A stretch of DNA of 64,000 nucleotides, taken from Promicromonospora sp042731755. Lineage in GTDB: Bacteria; Actinomycetota; Actinomycetes; Actinomycetales; Cellulomonadaceae. A model generated the notes under the pieces. The model made no database searches, was not told where the DNA came from, and saw only the letters and a program-made list of their open reading frames with translations. Of this stretch, positions 1-7,784 are shown piece by piece. Numbering within the stretch: the first letter of the stretch is position 1; each line of letters starts with the position of its first letter. The stretch is taken from the NCBI RefSeq assembly GCF_042731755.1, contig NZ_JBHWLR010000005.1:372001-436000 (forward strand). Direction: 5' to 3'. A program made the translations under genes and the position numbers.

Positions 1-383
1 ACCACGAGCACCACGTCCCACACGTCCCGCCACACGTTGCCCGGGCGCCGGCTGCGCAGCCAGATCGCCGCGTCCCGCAGCGCCCAGGACCCGACGAGCA
101 CGAGCGCCACGGGGTACCCGGCACCGAGCAGCTGGGCCTCTGCGTGCGGGAAGACCCCGATCAGCACCCCGAGCGCCGCCACGAGCCACACCTCGCCCGG
201 CAGCAGGACGGGCCCCACGGCCCCGAGCACGACCCGGCGCTGCGCGGGGTCCCGGCGCCGTTCCTTCCCGTCGGGGCCGCGCTCCTGGAGCAGGGTGGCG
301 CCCGCGCCCTGGACGGCGCCGTCGAGCACCACCCAGCCGACCAGCAGGACGGTCAGGAGCACGCCCCACGCCGCCGCGTTCAT
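1..383 (-). CDS. cydB: Cytochrome bd oxidase subunit II, N-terminal part
   Basis: This is the N-terminal ~127 residues of the second membrane subunit of cytochrome bd quinol oxidase, cut by the window edge. It partners CydA in a high-oxygen-affinity terminal oxidase in the cytoplasmic membrane. The ATG at 381-383 overlaps the cydA stop codon (ATGA), so the two are translationally coupled. The start reads MNAAAWGVLLTVLLVGWVVL, with the first membrane helix followed by a GAVQGAG segment as in CydB. The call rests on the cydA linkage plus this N-terminus; most of the protein is not visible. Confidence 0.9.
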   Translation of the reverse strand, partial: MNAAAWGVLLTVLLVGWVVLDGAVQGAGATLLQERGPDGKERRRDPAQRRVVLGAVGPVLLPGEVWLVAALGVLIGVFPHAEAQLLGAGYPVALVLVGSWALRDAAIWLRSRRPGNVWRDVWDVVLV

Positions 384-1687
384 CGGGCGCCCTCGGGCTC
401 GGGCCCGCCGGAGTGCGTCCCGTCGTCGCGCACCCCGTCGTCGGGCGCGCCGAACCGGAGCAGCACCTCGTCGTCCGCGCCGTCGTCCCGCAGGACGTCG
501 CCCGGGGCGGCGCCCAGGACGAGCCGGTCGGTCCCCGCGCGGGCCAGCCGGCTCAGCACCCACCAGTCGAGCACCGCGAGCGTGACCATGAGCCCGACGA
601 GCAGCACGAGCGAGGCCAGGACGGCGCGCGTGGACTGGTCGGAGGTCACCTCGTCGACCCGCAGCACCCCCTGGACGACCCAGGGCTGCCGCCCCAGCTC
701 GCGCACGAGCCAGCCCGCGAGCCCCACGAGGAACGGCAGGGGCAGCAGGGCCGTGAGCAGCACGTACAGGGCGCGGCGGCCCCGCATGCGGAAGAGGGCG
801 CCCGCGATGAGCAGCAGGGGGAGCACGAGGGCGCCGAGGAAGACGAGGTCGGCGCTGCGCATCATGACCTCGAGGAGCACGCCCACGGCGGGGCTCTGGT
901 CGAAGCCGCCCTCGATGTAGCCGAACTGCGCGTAGCCGAAACCCTGGGCGAACAGCACGCCGACGACGCCGGTCCAGATGCCGGCCCGCATCGAGCGCCG
1001 CCACAGGTCCTCGTCGGGGCCGGCCGGCAGGCGCAGGCCGCCGCCCGTGCGCCGCAGGTGCCACGCCGAGACGCCGACGAGCACGAACCCGCCGGCCATG
1101 AGGCAGGCGCCCACCACGTGCAGGCCGGACAGGAGCGCCGCGGGGTTGGTGACCAGGGCGCCGACGTCCGTGATGCGGGCGACCTGCTCGCCGGGCGGGC
1201 CCTCCAGCGCGTACCCGAGGGGGTTGCGCAGGAACCCGTTGGCCACCATCACGGCGAACGCCGAGGCGTACCCGGTGAGCACCACGGCCCAGAAGATCGC
1301 GGCGTGCAGCGCCCGCGGGATCAGGTGCCAGCCGAACACCCACAGGCCGAGCAGGGTGGACTCCAGGAAGAACGCGGCGAGGGTCTCCACGGCCAGCGGC
1401 GCGCCGAAGACCTCGCCGGCGACGTCGAGCAGGCCGGGGAAGTGCAGGCCGAACTGGAGCTCCAGCACGATCCCGGCGGCGATGCCGAGCGCGTAGTTGA
1501 CGAGGTAGATCTGCCCCCAGAACCGGGTGGCGTTCTCGAAGACGACGGCGCGGTCGCCCGAGGCGCGGGCCCAGCGCGTGTTGAAGATCGCCACGACGGG
1601 ACCGAGCCCGAGCGTGAGCAGCACGAAGAGGAAATGCACTGCGGCGAGCAGTGCGAACTGCAGGCGGGCGAGTTCCGTGGCCTCCAC
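380..1687 (-). CDS. cydA: Cytochrome bd ubiquinol/menaquinol oxidase subunit I
   Basis: A 435-residue multi-pass membrane protein carrying hemes b558, b595 and d. It oxidises quinol and reduces oxygen to water without pumping protons. The first helix contains the family's RLQFALLAAVHFLFVLLTLG stretch with a conserved His. The GRQPW segment of the quinol-binding loop is present near residue 330, and the loop is short, as in Gram-positive enzymes. Start is GTG at 1685-1687; no in-frame ATG upstream is better. The C-terminus after the last helix is acidic and Gly-rich and probably cytoplasmic. Four-base overlap with cydB. The 98-bp gap upstream is the likely promoter region. Confidence 0.95.
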   Translation of the reverse strand: MEATELARLQFALLAAVHFLFVLLTLGLGPVVAIFNTRWARASGDRAVVFENATRFWGQIYLVNYALGIAAGIVLELQFGLHFPGLLDVAGEVFGAPLAVETLAAFFLESTLLGLWVFGWHLIPRALHAAIFWAVVLTGYASAFAVMVANGFLRNPLGYALEGPPGEQVARITDVGALVTNPAALLSGLHVVGACLMAGGFVLVGVSAWHLRRTGGGLRLPAGPDEDLWRRSMRAGIWTGVVGVLFAQGFGYAQFGYIEGGFDQSPAVGVLLEVMMRSADLVFLGALVLPLLLIAGALFRMRGRRALYVLLTALLPLPFLVGLAGWLVRELGRQPWVVQGVLRVDEVTSDQSTRAVLASLVLLVGLMVTLAVLDWWVLSRLARAGTDRLVLGAAPGDVLRDDGADDEVLLRFGAPDDGVRDDGTHSGGPEPEGAR

Positions 1688-1785
1688 GTTCCCGAGACTA
1701 CGTAGCCGAACCGGTCGCGGCGACAGGATTCGGGCAGGACCGGGGAAAGGTCAGGGATGACCCCTAGCCCGAGGTGGGGCTGGCC

Positions 1786-2370
1786 CTACCTCCGGTCGAC
1801 GTCGTCGCCGCCGCCCAGGTCGGTGCAGTCGATGCCGACGGCGCCGTGCGCCAGCAGGTACTGCCCGGCGCCGCTGTCCCCACGCACGGAGCCCGCGAGC
1901 GCCGCCCAGTGCTCGCGGCCCAGCAGCACGGGGTGCCCGGGGCGGCCGTCGTAGGTGGCCCGCGCGAGGGCGTGGCGGGCGGCGTCGGGCTCGTCGAACG
2001 GCTTCAGCACGCGGCGCACGGAGTCGGCGCGGAGGCCGGGCAGGTCCACGAGGGAGACGACGGCGACGTCGGCCCCCGTGTCCTGGGCGGAGGCGAGGCC
2101 GGTGCGCAGCGAGGCCGCCAGCCCGCTCTCCCACTCATCGGCGACGACGGGCCGCGCGTCGGCGAGCGCCAGCCGCTCCGCCTCGTCGGCCCGCGCGCCG
2201 AGCACCACGACGACGTCGGCGCACCCGCCGTCGACCAGGGCCTGGCAGGCGAGCTCGAGCCAGGGCGTGCCGCCGTCGGACCGGGCGAGCGCCTTGGGCA
2301 TGCCGAACCGGGTGCCGGCGCCGGCCGCGAGCACGATGCCGACCGCCGTGGTGCCGTACCTGCCGTCCAT
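1786..2370 (-). CDS. MobA/MocA-like molybdenum-cofactor nucleotidyltransferase
   Basis: A 194-residue NTP-transferase. The N-terminus has the nucleotide-binding signature VLAAGAGTRFGMPKAL, followed by a Rossmann-like fold with acidic motifs around SLVDLP. MocA-type enzymes add CMP to molybdopterin to make the cytosine dinucleotide cofactor of xanthine-dehydrogenase-family enzymes; MobA makes the guanine form. Linkage to a xanthine dehydrogenase 5 kb away favours a role in maturing that enzyme, but CTP versus GTP use cannot be read from sequence. It starts 3 bp after the upstream ABC permease stop, so it is the last gene of the importer operon. Related sugar-nucleotide transferases remain possible. 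Confidence 0.8.
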   Translation of the reverse strand: MDGRYGTTAVGIVLAAGAGTRFGMPKALARSDGGTPWLELACQALVDGGCADVVVVLGARADEAERLALADARPVVADEWESGLAASLRTGLASAQDTGADVAVVSLVDLPGLRADSVRRVLKPFDEPDAARHALARATYDGRPGHPVLLGREHWAALAGSVRGDSGAGQYLLAHGAVGIDCTDLGGGDDVDRR

Positions 2371-2373
2371 GGA

Positions 2374-3195
2374 TCAGCTCCGTCCGTATCGGGCGAGGAC
2401 GAACGACTCGATGATCTGCGCCGCCAGGTAGAGCACGAGCGACGCGAGCGTGACCACCAGGACGCACGCCCACACGAGGTTGTTCTCGGACCGTCCTACC
2501 GCGTTGACCACCATGCTGCCGATTCCCTCGCCGGTGATCAGCCACTCCGCCAGCAGCGCGCCCGTGATGGCGCCGGGCACGGAGATCCGGACCGAGGCGA
2601 ACAGCGCGGGCAGCGCCGAGGGAAAGGCGACCCGGAACAGCAGGGCCACCGGCCCGCCACCGTACACGTGCACGACGTCGGTCAGCTGCGCGGACACGGA
2701 GCGCAGCCCCTGCACGATGTTCACGAGCGCGGGGAACAGCACCACGATGCCGGAGACCACCGCCACTCGCACCACCTCGTCGGTGAACAGCAGGCGGATG
2801 ATCGGGGTGAGCGCGATGAGCGGCACGGCGCGCAGGATCAGGGCGACCGGCATGACGGCGGTCTCCACGGGCCGGGACAGCACGATGAGGGCCGCCGCGA
2901 GCGTCGCGGCGAGCATGCCGGCGACGAAGCCGAGGGCGGCGTCGGCGAGCGTGACCCCGAGGCCGGCGAGGATCTGCGCGCGGGTGGCCGCGGCGTCGTC
3001 GGCCGTGAATAGGAACTCGTAGACCTCGGCGGGTCCCTTGGCGACGAACGTGTTGTCGACCAGCGCCACGGAGACGACCCACACGACCGTGAGGACTGCC
3101 GCCATGAGCAGCGCCGTGGCCACCGCCCGGCCGAGGCCGGCGGCGAGGGCCCGTCCGGCGCCCCCGCGGGCCGGACCCGTCGTGACCTCGCTCAT
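2374..3195 (-). CDS. ABC transporter permease (SsuC/ThiX-type)
   Basis: A 273-residue inner-membrane permease with about six helices and the BPD-type EAA-like loop (VYGGGPVALLFRVAFPSALP), which docks to the ATPase. It belongs to the nitrate/sulfonate/hydroxymethylpyrimidine importer family. ATG at 3193-3195 overlaps the end of the upstream permease by 4 bp. Two different permeases in one operon imply a heterodimeric channel. The ligand is unknown; linkage to guanine deaminase and purine catabolism points to a nitrogenous base or pyrimidine-like compound, which is inference only. Confidence 0.85.
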   Translation of the reverse strand: MSEVTTGPARGGAGRALAAGLGRAVATALLMAAVLTVVWVVSVALVDNTFVAKGPAEVYEFLFTADDAAATRAQILAGLGVTLADAALGFVAGMLAATLAAALIVLSRPVETAVMPVALILRAVPLIALTPIIRLLFTDEVVRVAVVSGIVVLFPALVNIVQGLRSVSAQLTDVVHVYGGGPVALLFRVAFPSALPALFASVRISVPGAITGALLAEWLITGEGIGSMVVNAVGRSENNLVWACVLVVTLASLVLYLAAQIIESFVLARYGRS

Positions 3196-3974
3196 CGTCG
3201 TCCCCCTCCGGTCGACCACGGCACCGCGACCCGGCCCAGCAGGCCGAACGCGGCGTACCCGATACCTGCCACCAGGGCGCAGGCGAACATGATGCCCCAG
3301 GCGCGCTCCACCATGAGGCCCTGGCCGGCGGCGATGAGTGCAGGCCCGACGCCGCGGTCCACGCCGCCGATGTACTCGCCCAGGATCGCCCCGAGGAACG
3401 CGGCCGGGGCGGCGATCTTGAGGGCGCTGACGATCTCCGGCAGCGCGGACACGAGCTGGACCGTGACGAGCTGGCGCCAGCGGCCGCCGCCGTAGACGCG
3501 CACCACGTCGAGCGCGGCGCGGTCGGCGGACCGGAAGCCGAGCACGGCCCCGACGACGGTCGTGAAGAACACCGACAGGGCCGCCAGGACGACCGCCGTG
3601 GGCGACGGGTCGCCCGGGTCCGGCGGGCCGAGCACGATGTAGAGGATCGGCAGGATCGCGATGGTCGGCACGCAGTAGCTGATCACCGCGACCTGCGAGA
3701 TCACGGGCTCCAGCCGCGGTGTGAGCAGCACGAGGGCCGCGAGCACGAGCGCCAGGCCGTTGCCCCACGCGAACCCGATCAGCGCCTCGACCACGGTGCC
3801 GCCGAAGTTGTTCGCGTAGAACGCCCAGCCGTCGGCGGCGTACTGGCGCAGCACGCCGGGCGGCGTCGGCATGGACGAGCCGTCGAATACGGTGACCGCG
3901 AGCAGCCACCACAGCGCCACCAGGCCGGCCAGGCCCACCGCTCCGCCGAGCCAGGTGCGGGCGCGGTCAGGCAT
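3192..3974 (-). CDS. ABC transporter permease (SsuC/ThiX-type)
   Basis: A 260-residue paralogue of the neighbouring permease, with an N-terminal helix (VGLAGLVALWWLLAVTVF), about six membrane segments and the cytoplasmic coupling loop VYGGGRWRQLVTVQLVSALP. It probably pairs with the other permease. It overlaps the ATPase gene upstream by 8 bp and the next permease by 4 bp, so the importer is one transcript with tight translational coupling. It resembles permeases for pyrimidine precursors, sulfonates or nitrate; substrate is not determinable. Confidence 0.85.
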   Translation of the reverse strand: MPDRARTWLGGAVGLAGLVALWWLLAVTVFDGSSMPTPPGVLRQYAADGWAFYANNFGGTVVEALIGFAWGNGLALVLAALVLLTPRLEPVISQVAVISYCVPTIAILPILYIVLGPPDPGDPSPTAVVLAALSVFFTTVVGAVLGFRSADRAALDVVRVYGGGRWRQLVTVQLVSALPEIVSALKIAAPAAFLGAILGEYIGGVDRGVGPALIAAGQGLMVERAWGIMFACALVAGIGYAAFGLLGRVAVPWSTGGGRR

Positions 3975-4797
3975 CGTCGTCGGCCGTGAACAGGAGCTCC
4001 GAGGCCCGGTCGTGCAGCGCGTGGAACTCGGGGGTGCGCATCATCTCCGGCAGGCGCGGGCGCGGCAGGTCCACCTCGATGACCTCCTTGATCCGGCCGG
4101 GCCGCGGGCTCATGACCGCCACCTGGTCGGACAGGAAGATCGCCTCCGAGATGCCGTGCGTGACCATGAGGGTGGTGGCCGGCTTCTCGGTCCAGATCCG
4201 CAGCAGCTCCAGGTTCAGGCGCTGGCGGGTCATGTCGTCGAGCGCCCCGAACGGCTCGTCGAGCAGCAGCACGGAGGGCTTGACCACCAGGGCGCGGGCG
4301 ATCGACACGCGCTGGCGCATGCCGCCCGAGAGCTGCGCGGGCCGCGCCTTCTCGAAGCCGCTCAGGCCGACCAGCCGGATGAGCTCGGCCACCAGCTCGT
4401 GGTCCACGGGCTGCCCCGAGACCTGGAACGGGAGGCGCAGGTTGGACTCGACCGACCGCCACGGCAGCAGCGCCGCGTCCTGGAACGCGATGCCGAGCTC
4501 GTGCCCGGCACGCAGGCGCGCCGGGTCCTTGCCGTCCACCTTCGCGGTGCCCGACGTCGGCGCCTCCAGCCCCGCGAGGATGCGCAGGATCGTGGACTTG
4601 CCGCAGCCGCTCGGGCCCAGGAGCGACAGGAAGCTGCCCTGGTCGGTGTGCAGCGTGACGTCGTCGAGCGCGGTCACCGTGCGGCGGCCGGAGCCGAACG
4701 ACTTGGACAGGTGCTCGATGTGCAGGCCGGTGCCGGCCCCGCCCTCCGGGGCGGGACCGGCACCGGTCGGGACCTCCGTGACGGACTGGTCGGTCAC
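3967..4797 (-). CDS. ABC transporter ATP-binding protein (SsuB/ThiZ-type)
   Basis: A 276-residue cytoplasmic ATPase that powers the adjacent permeases. Walker A is GPSGCGKST, the signature is LSGGMRQRV, and Walker B is LLLDEPFGALD; the H-loop is VTHGISEA. The start is GTG at 4795-4797, placed 2 bp after the stop of the binding-protein gene. No ATG gives a complete N-terminus. The first ~30 residues before the beta strand HIEHLSKSF are a Gly/Pro-rich extension. Close to NitT/TauT family ATPases in motif and length. Confidence 0.9.
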   Translation of the reverse strand: MTDQSVTEVPTGAGPAPEGGAGTGLHIEHLSKSFGSGRRTVTALDDVTLHTDQGSFLSLLGPSGCGKSTILRILAGLEAPTSGTAKVDGKDPARLRAGHELGIAFQDAALLPWRSVESNLRLPFQVSGQPVDHELVAELIRLVGLSGFEKARPAQLSGGMRQRVSIARALVVKPSVLLLDEPFGALDDMTRQRLNLELLRIWTEKPATTLMVTHGISEAIFLSDQVAVMSPRPGRIKEVIEVDLPRPRLPEMMRTPEFHALHDRASELLFTADDDA

Positions 4798-4799
4798 GC

Positions 4800-5846
4800 T
4801 CAGCCCTTGAGCTCGGGCTGCTCGTCCAGCAGCTCGGCCAGGAGCGACAGGTCGAACACGTCCTCCTGGGCGGCGTCGATCCCGGCCGCCTCGAACGTGG
4901 CCATGTTCTGCGCCAGGAGCTCGTCGCTGATCGTGAAGATGCCGTTGGCGGCCGTCTCGTCGGTGTTGATCAGCTCCTCGCACTGGATCGTGTTCTGCTC
5001 GACCTCCTTGGCCAGGTCGAGGTCCTGGTCCGCGCCGTACTCCTCGACGGCCAGCCGCGCGCCCTCCTCCAGGTCGGCGCAGGCGTCGGTCCAGCCCTTG
5101 ATCTCGGCCTCCAGGAACGCCTTGACCACCTCGGGACGCTCGGCGATGGTCTCGTCGGTGGCGATGACCGACTCGGCGACGAACGGCAGGCCGTTGTCCG
5201 CGAACAGCAGGTTGGTGACCTCCTCGCCCTGCGACGAGACGATGATCGACTCGTTGGTCACGTATGCGAGGAACCCGTCGACCTCGCCGTTGACCAGGGG
5301 CTGCGGGTCGTACTGCACGGGCACGATCTCGACGTCGTCCTCGGTGAGGCCGTTGGCCGCCAGGAGCGCGGCGAACAGCAGGCCGTTGCCGCCGTCCTGC
5401 ACGCCGATCTTCTTGCCCTTGAGGTCCTCGACCGTCTCGATGTCCGCGCCGTCCTTGAGGGACAGGATCGTGAACGGGTTCTTCTGGAACGTGGTGCCGA
5501 CGATCTTGATGGGCGCGTCCTCGTTCGCCACGACCTGGCCCACGGTGACGGCGTTGGTCAGGCCGAAGTCGGCCTTGCCGGAGGCAACCAGGTTCTCCGT
5601 CGCGCCGGGGCCCGCGTTGAACGTGACGTCGCCGAAGCCGGCGTCCGCGTAGTAGCCCTTGCTGTCCGCCATGAACTCTCCGGCGAACTCGGCGTTCTTG
5701 ATCCACGAGAGCTGGACCGTGAGGTCGCCCAGGCCCTCCCCCTCGGCGGGGGCGTCGTCGCCGGAACCGCAGGCCGCGAGAGCGAGCGAGGCGGCGGCCG
5801 CGACGGCCGTCAGGCGCAGCGCGCGCCCAGGACGGGAAAGCATCAT
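4800..5846 (-). CDS. NMT1/THI5-like substrate-binding lipoprotein
   Basis: A 348-residue exported binding protein. It has a signal peptide with lipobox LALAAC, so it is lipid-anchored on the outside of the membrane. The mature part follows the NMT1/THI5/SsuA type II periplasmic-binding fold: LTVQLSWIKNAEFAGEFMA, then GKADFGLTNA and GKKIGVQDGG. It delivers the ligand to the two permeases encoded downstream. Homologues bind hydroxymethylpyrimidine, riboflavin, nitrate or sulfonates. The W-I-K-N-A-E-F-A-G segment resembles pyrimidine/vitamin-precursor binders, and the surrounding purine genes suggest a nitrogen-rich heterocycle. First gene of the importer operon; a GlnR-like site lies 74-111 bp upstream of the ATG. 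Confidence 0.88.
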   Translation of the reverse strand: MMLSRPGRALRLTAVAAAASLALAACGSGDDAPAEGEGLGDLTVQLSWIKNAEFAGEFMADSKGYYADAGFGDVTFNAGPGATENLVASGKADFGLTNAVTVGQVVANEDAPIKIVGTTFQKNPFTILSLKDGADIETVEDLKGKKIGVQDGGNGLLFAALLAANGLTEDDVEIVPVQYDPQPLVNGEVDGFLAYVTNESIIVSSQGEEVTNLLFADNGLPFVAESVIATDETIAERPEVVKAFLEAEIKGWTDACADLEEGARLAVEEYGADQDLDLAKEVEQNTIQCEELINTDETAANGIFTISDELLAQNMATFEAAGIDAAQEDVFDLSLLAELLDEQPELKG

Positions 5847-5919
5847 GAGTGGTTCTCCTGGTGTGCTGGGTGCGCGGACGAAACCCGCGTCTCGTTGCCC
5901 AGGACGCTAGGGACCTGCG

Positions 5920-5957
5920 GTTTCACGCCTCACGTCGGCCGGTTACACGGCCGTTAA
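5920..5957 (-). promoter_or_regulatory. GlnR-like nitrogen-control site, importer operon
   Basis: On the minus strand the order is TTAAC-N6-GTAAC-N6-ACGTG-N6-GAAAC, exactly the 5-6-5-6-5-6-5 spacing of the actinobacterial GlnR consensus gTnAC-N6-GaAAC repeated twice. Box 4 is perfect, boxes 1 and 2 match 3-4 of 5 positions, and box 3 is poor. It sits upstream of the binding-lipoprotein start. Confidence 0.5.
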
Positions 5958-5993
5958 ACGTGCCGCCGCACCGGGTGAACCGTTGCGCGCGCG

Positions 5994-6512
5994 TCAGTAC
6001 GGGACGCGCGTGGTGTGCACGCGCCAGGCCTCGAAGGGCTCCCCGGCCCGCTCGATCCGGTGCTCGACGACGGGGTTGGGCCACGTCGCCCGGTCACGGT
6101 CGAGCAGCTCGTAGAACTCGCGGTCGTCGAAGCCCGCCCGCTCGGCGTCGTGCCGGTCCGCGGCGAACACCACGCGGTCCACCCGGGCCCAGAGCGCCGC
6201 GGAGAGACACAGCGGGCACGGCTCGCACGAGGCGTACAGCGTGGTCCCGGCGAGCGAGAACGTGCCGAGCTCCTGGCAGGCCGCCCGGATCGCCACCACC
6301 TCGGCGTGTGCCGTGGGGTCGAGGTCCCGGGTCACGCGGTTGCCGGCGGCCGCGACCTCGACGCCGTCGCGCACGACGACGGCCCCGAAGGGGCCACCGC
6401 CGTCGGCCACGTTCCGGGACGCGACCTCGACGGCGCGGGCGAGCCACGCGGCGTCCTCGGGGCTGACGGCTGTCCGGGACGTGGTGTCGGAGGACTGGTG
6501 AGGGCTGGTCAC
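5994..6512 (-). CDS. guaD: Guanine deaminase, cytidine-deaminase fold
   Basis: A 172-residue cytosolic zinc deaminase converting guanine to xanthine and ammonia, feeding the xanthine dehydrogenase encoded nearby. The zinc motifs are visible: HAEVVAIRAA (His ligand plus catalytic Glu) near residue 70 and PCPLC (two Cys ligands) near residue 99. The GGGPFGAVVV segment and the C-terminal FYELLDRDRATWPNP region match bacterial CDA-type guanine deaminases such as B. subtilis GuaD rather than tRNA or cytosine deaminases. It is separated from the importer by 147 bp containing a promoter-like region, and has its own GlnR-like site upstream. Confidence 0.88.
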   Translation of the reverse strand: MTSPHQSSDTTSRTAVSPEDAAWLARAVEVASRNVADGGGPFGAVVVRDGVEVAAAGNRVTRDLDPTAHAEVVAIRAACQELGTFSLAGTTLYASCEPCPLCLSAALWARVDRVVFAADRHDAERAGFDDREFYELLDRDRATWPNPVVEHRIERAGEPFEAWRVHTTRVPY

Positions 6513-6534
6513 CCTTCGATGCTCGCACCGCTGC

Positions 6535-6572
6535 GTTTCACTGGCGTTCCGAGGAGGTCACCTGATCGAAAC
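6535..6572. promoter_or_regulatory. GlnR-like nitrogen-control site before guaD
   Basis: On the plus strand GTCAC-N6-GAAAC (6557-6572) matches gTnAC-N6-GaAAC at every fixed position. On the minus strand GTGAC-N6-GGAAC-N6-GAAAC (6561-6535) continues the same 11-bp period. It lies 23-60 bp upstream of the guaD ATG. It also overlaps a palindrome CGAAAC-gtct-GTTTCG at 6567-6582. Confidence 0.55.
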
Positions 6573-6610
6573 GTCTGTTTCGCCCGCTTGGGGTGCGTCG
6601 GCGTTCCGTC

Positions 6611-6676
6611 GAGATCGGTCGGTCGCATCGAGATCGGTCGGTCGATGGACCGATCTCGACGCAAGGGACCGATCTC
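6611..6676. repeat. Nested palindrome, family C, copy 1
   Basis: Outer 10-bp arms at 6611-6620 and 6667-6676 are perfect inverted repeats (GAGATCGGTC). Inner 15-bp arms at 6625-6639 and 6648-6662 match with one mismatch, around an 8-base loop. The same architecture and core GCATCGAGRTCGG recur at 28466-28523. It lies between divergent genes, so it is not a simple terminator. Confidence 0.85.
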
Positions 6677-6704
6677 GCAGCGGGGCCCCGCTAGCGTGTG
6701 CCGC

Positions 6705-7784
6705 ATGGACACCGCCGCCGTCTACCGGCATTTCGCCGGGAGCCAGGCCCGCAACGGCGGCTCCCCCACCTACGAGGACTGGGCGCTCGGCGTCGCCGGC
6801 GACCCGGAGGTGTGCGCGCTGCTCGACACCCTGCCGGAACCCAAGCGGCAGCCCAACCTGCTGTTCGCGGCCGCGCGGCTGGTCGGCGCGCCGACGGGCG
6901 GCTGGGCCGGGGTGCGGTCCTGGCTTGCGGCCGCCTGGCCCGACGTCGAGCACGAGATGCGGACCCGGGCCACGCAGACCAACGAGCCCCGGCGCTGCGC
7001 GACGCTCGTGCCCACGCTGGCGGCGATCGACGGGCCGGTCGCACTCGTCGAGGTGGGCGCGTCCGCCGGGCTGTGCCTCTACCCCGACCGGTACTCCTAC
7101 CTGTACACGACGCCCGACGGCGTCCGCACCCGGCTCGACCCGGCCGACGGCCCGAGCGAGGTGCTGCTCCCGTGCGACATCGAGGGGCCGGCCGCCGCCG
7201 GGGTGCCCAGTGCTGTCGCGGGGCCGGTCCCCGCCCGGCTGCCCGGCGCTGTCGCGGGGCCGGTCCCCGCCCGGCTGCCCGGTGCCGACGCGGGGCCGGT
7301 CCCCGCCCGGCTGCCCGACGTCGTGTGGCGCGCCGGCCTCGACCTCAACCCGCTGGACGTGCGCGACCCGGACGACCTGGCCTGGCTGGAGGCGCTCGTC
7401 TGGCCCGAGCACGCCGACCGCGTCGAGACACTGCGCGCGGCCGCCCGGGTCGTCGCTGCCGACCCGCCGCACCTGGTGCGAGGCGACCTGCTGAGCGGCG
7501 TCGAAGACCTGGTCGCCGCCGCGCCCGCCGAGGCCACCGTGGTGGTGCAGAACTCGGCGGTGCTCTACTACCTGACGGCCGCCGAGCTGGCGGAGTTCAC
7601 CGGCACGATGGAGCGCCTGCGGCGCACGCGCGGCGTCGTCTGGCTGAGCAACGAGGGCTGGACCGTGCTGCCCGACGTCGCGGCCCGGCTCCCCGCGGGC
7701 CTCTCGCCCCAGTTCATCTTGGCCCGGGACGGCCGGCCGGTAGCGCTCACCGACCCGCACGGCCGGTCGGTGCGGCTGCTGTAG
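6705..7784 (+). CDS. DUF2332 family protein
   Basis: A 359-residue cytosolic protein of unknown function that resembles the actinobacterial DUF2332 family. Recognisable features are the N-terminal VYRHFAGSQARNGGSPTYED, a central VALVEVGASAGLCLYPDRYS (a methyltransferase-like glycine motif) and a C-terminal SVLYYL-like segment. ATG at 6705 is chosen over upstream in-frame codons because upstream lies a palindrome and no good Shine-Dalgarno. A run of three 12-residue repeats (AVAGPVPARLPG) sits at residues ~170-205, probably a surface loop. The 3' end overlaps the xanthine dehydrogenase gene by 38 bp in convergent orientation. Confidence 0.75.
   Translation: MDTAAVYRHFAGSQARNGGSPTYEDWALGVAGDPEVCALLDTLPEPKRQPNLLFAAARLVGAPTGGWAGVRSWLAAAWPDVEHEMRTRATQTNEPRRCATLVPTLAAIDGPVALVEVGASAGLCLYPDRYSYLYTTPDGVRTRLDPADGPSEVLLPCDIEGPAAAGVPSAVAGPVPARLPGAVAGPVPARLPGADAGPVPARLPDVVWRAGLDLNPLDVRDPDDLAWLEALVWPEHADRVETLRAAARVVAADPPHLVRGDLLSGVEDLVAAAPAEATVVVQNSAVLYYLTAAELAEFTGTMERLRRTRGVVWLSNEGWTVLPDVAARLPAGLSPQFILARDGRPVALTDPHGRSVRLL
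7211..7318 (+). repeat. 36-bp in-frame tandem repeat (3 copies)
   Basis: Three units at 7211-7246, 7247-7282 and 7283-7318 encode AVAGPVPARLPG-type dodecapeptides in the DUF2332 gene. The first two are nearly identical at DNA level; the third diverges slightly. Unit length is a multiple of three, so copy change would keep the frame. Confidence 0.9.
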
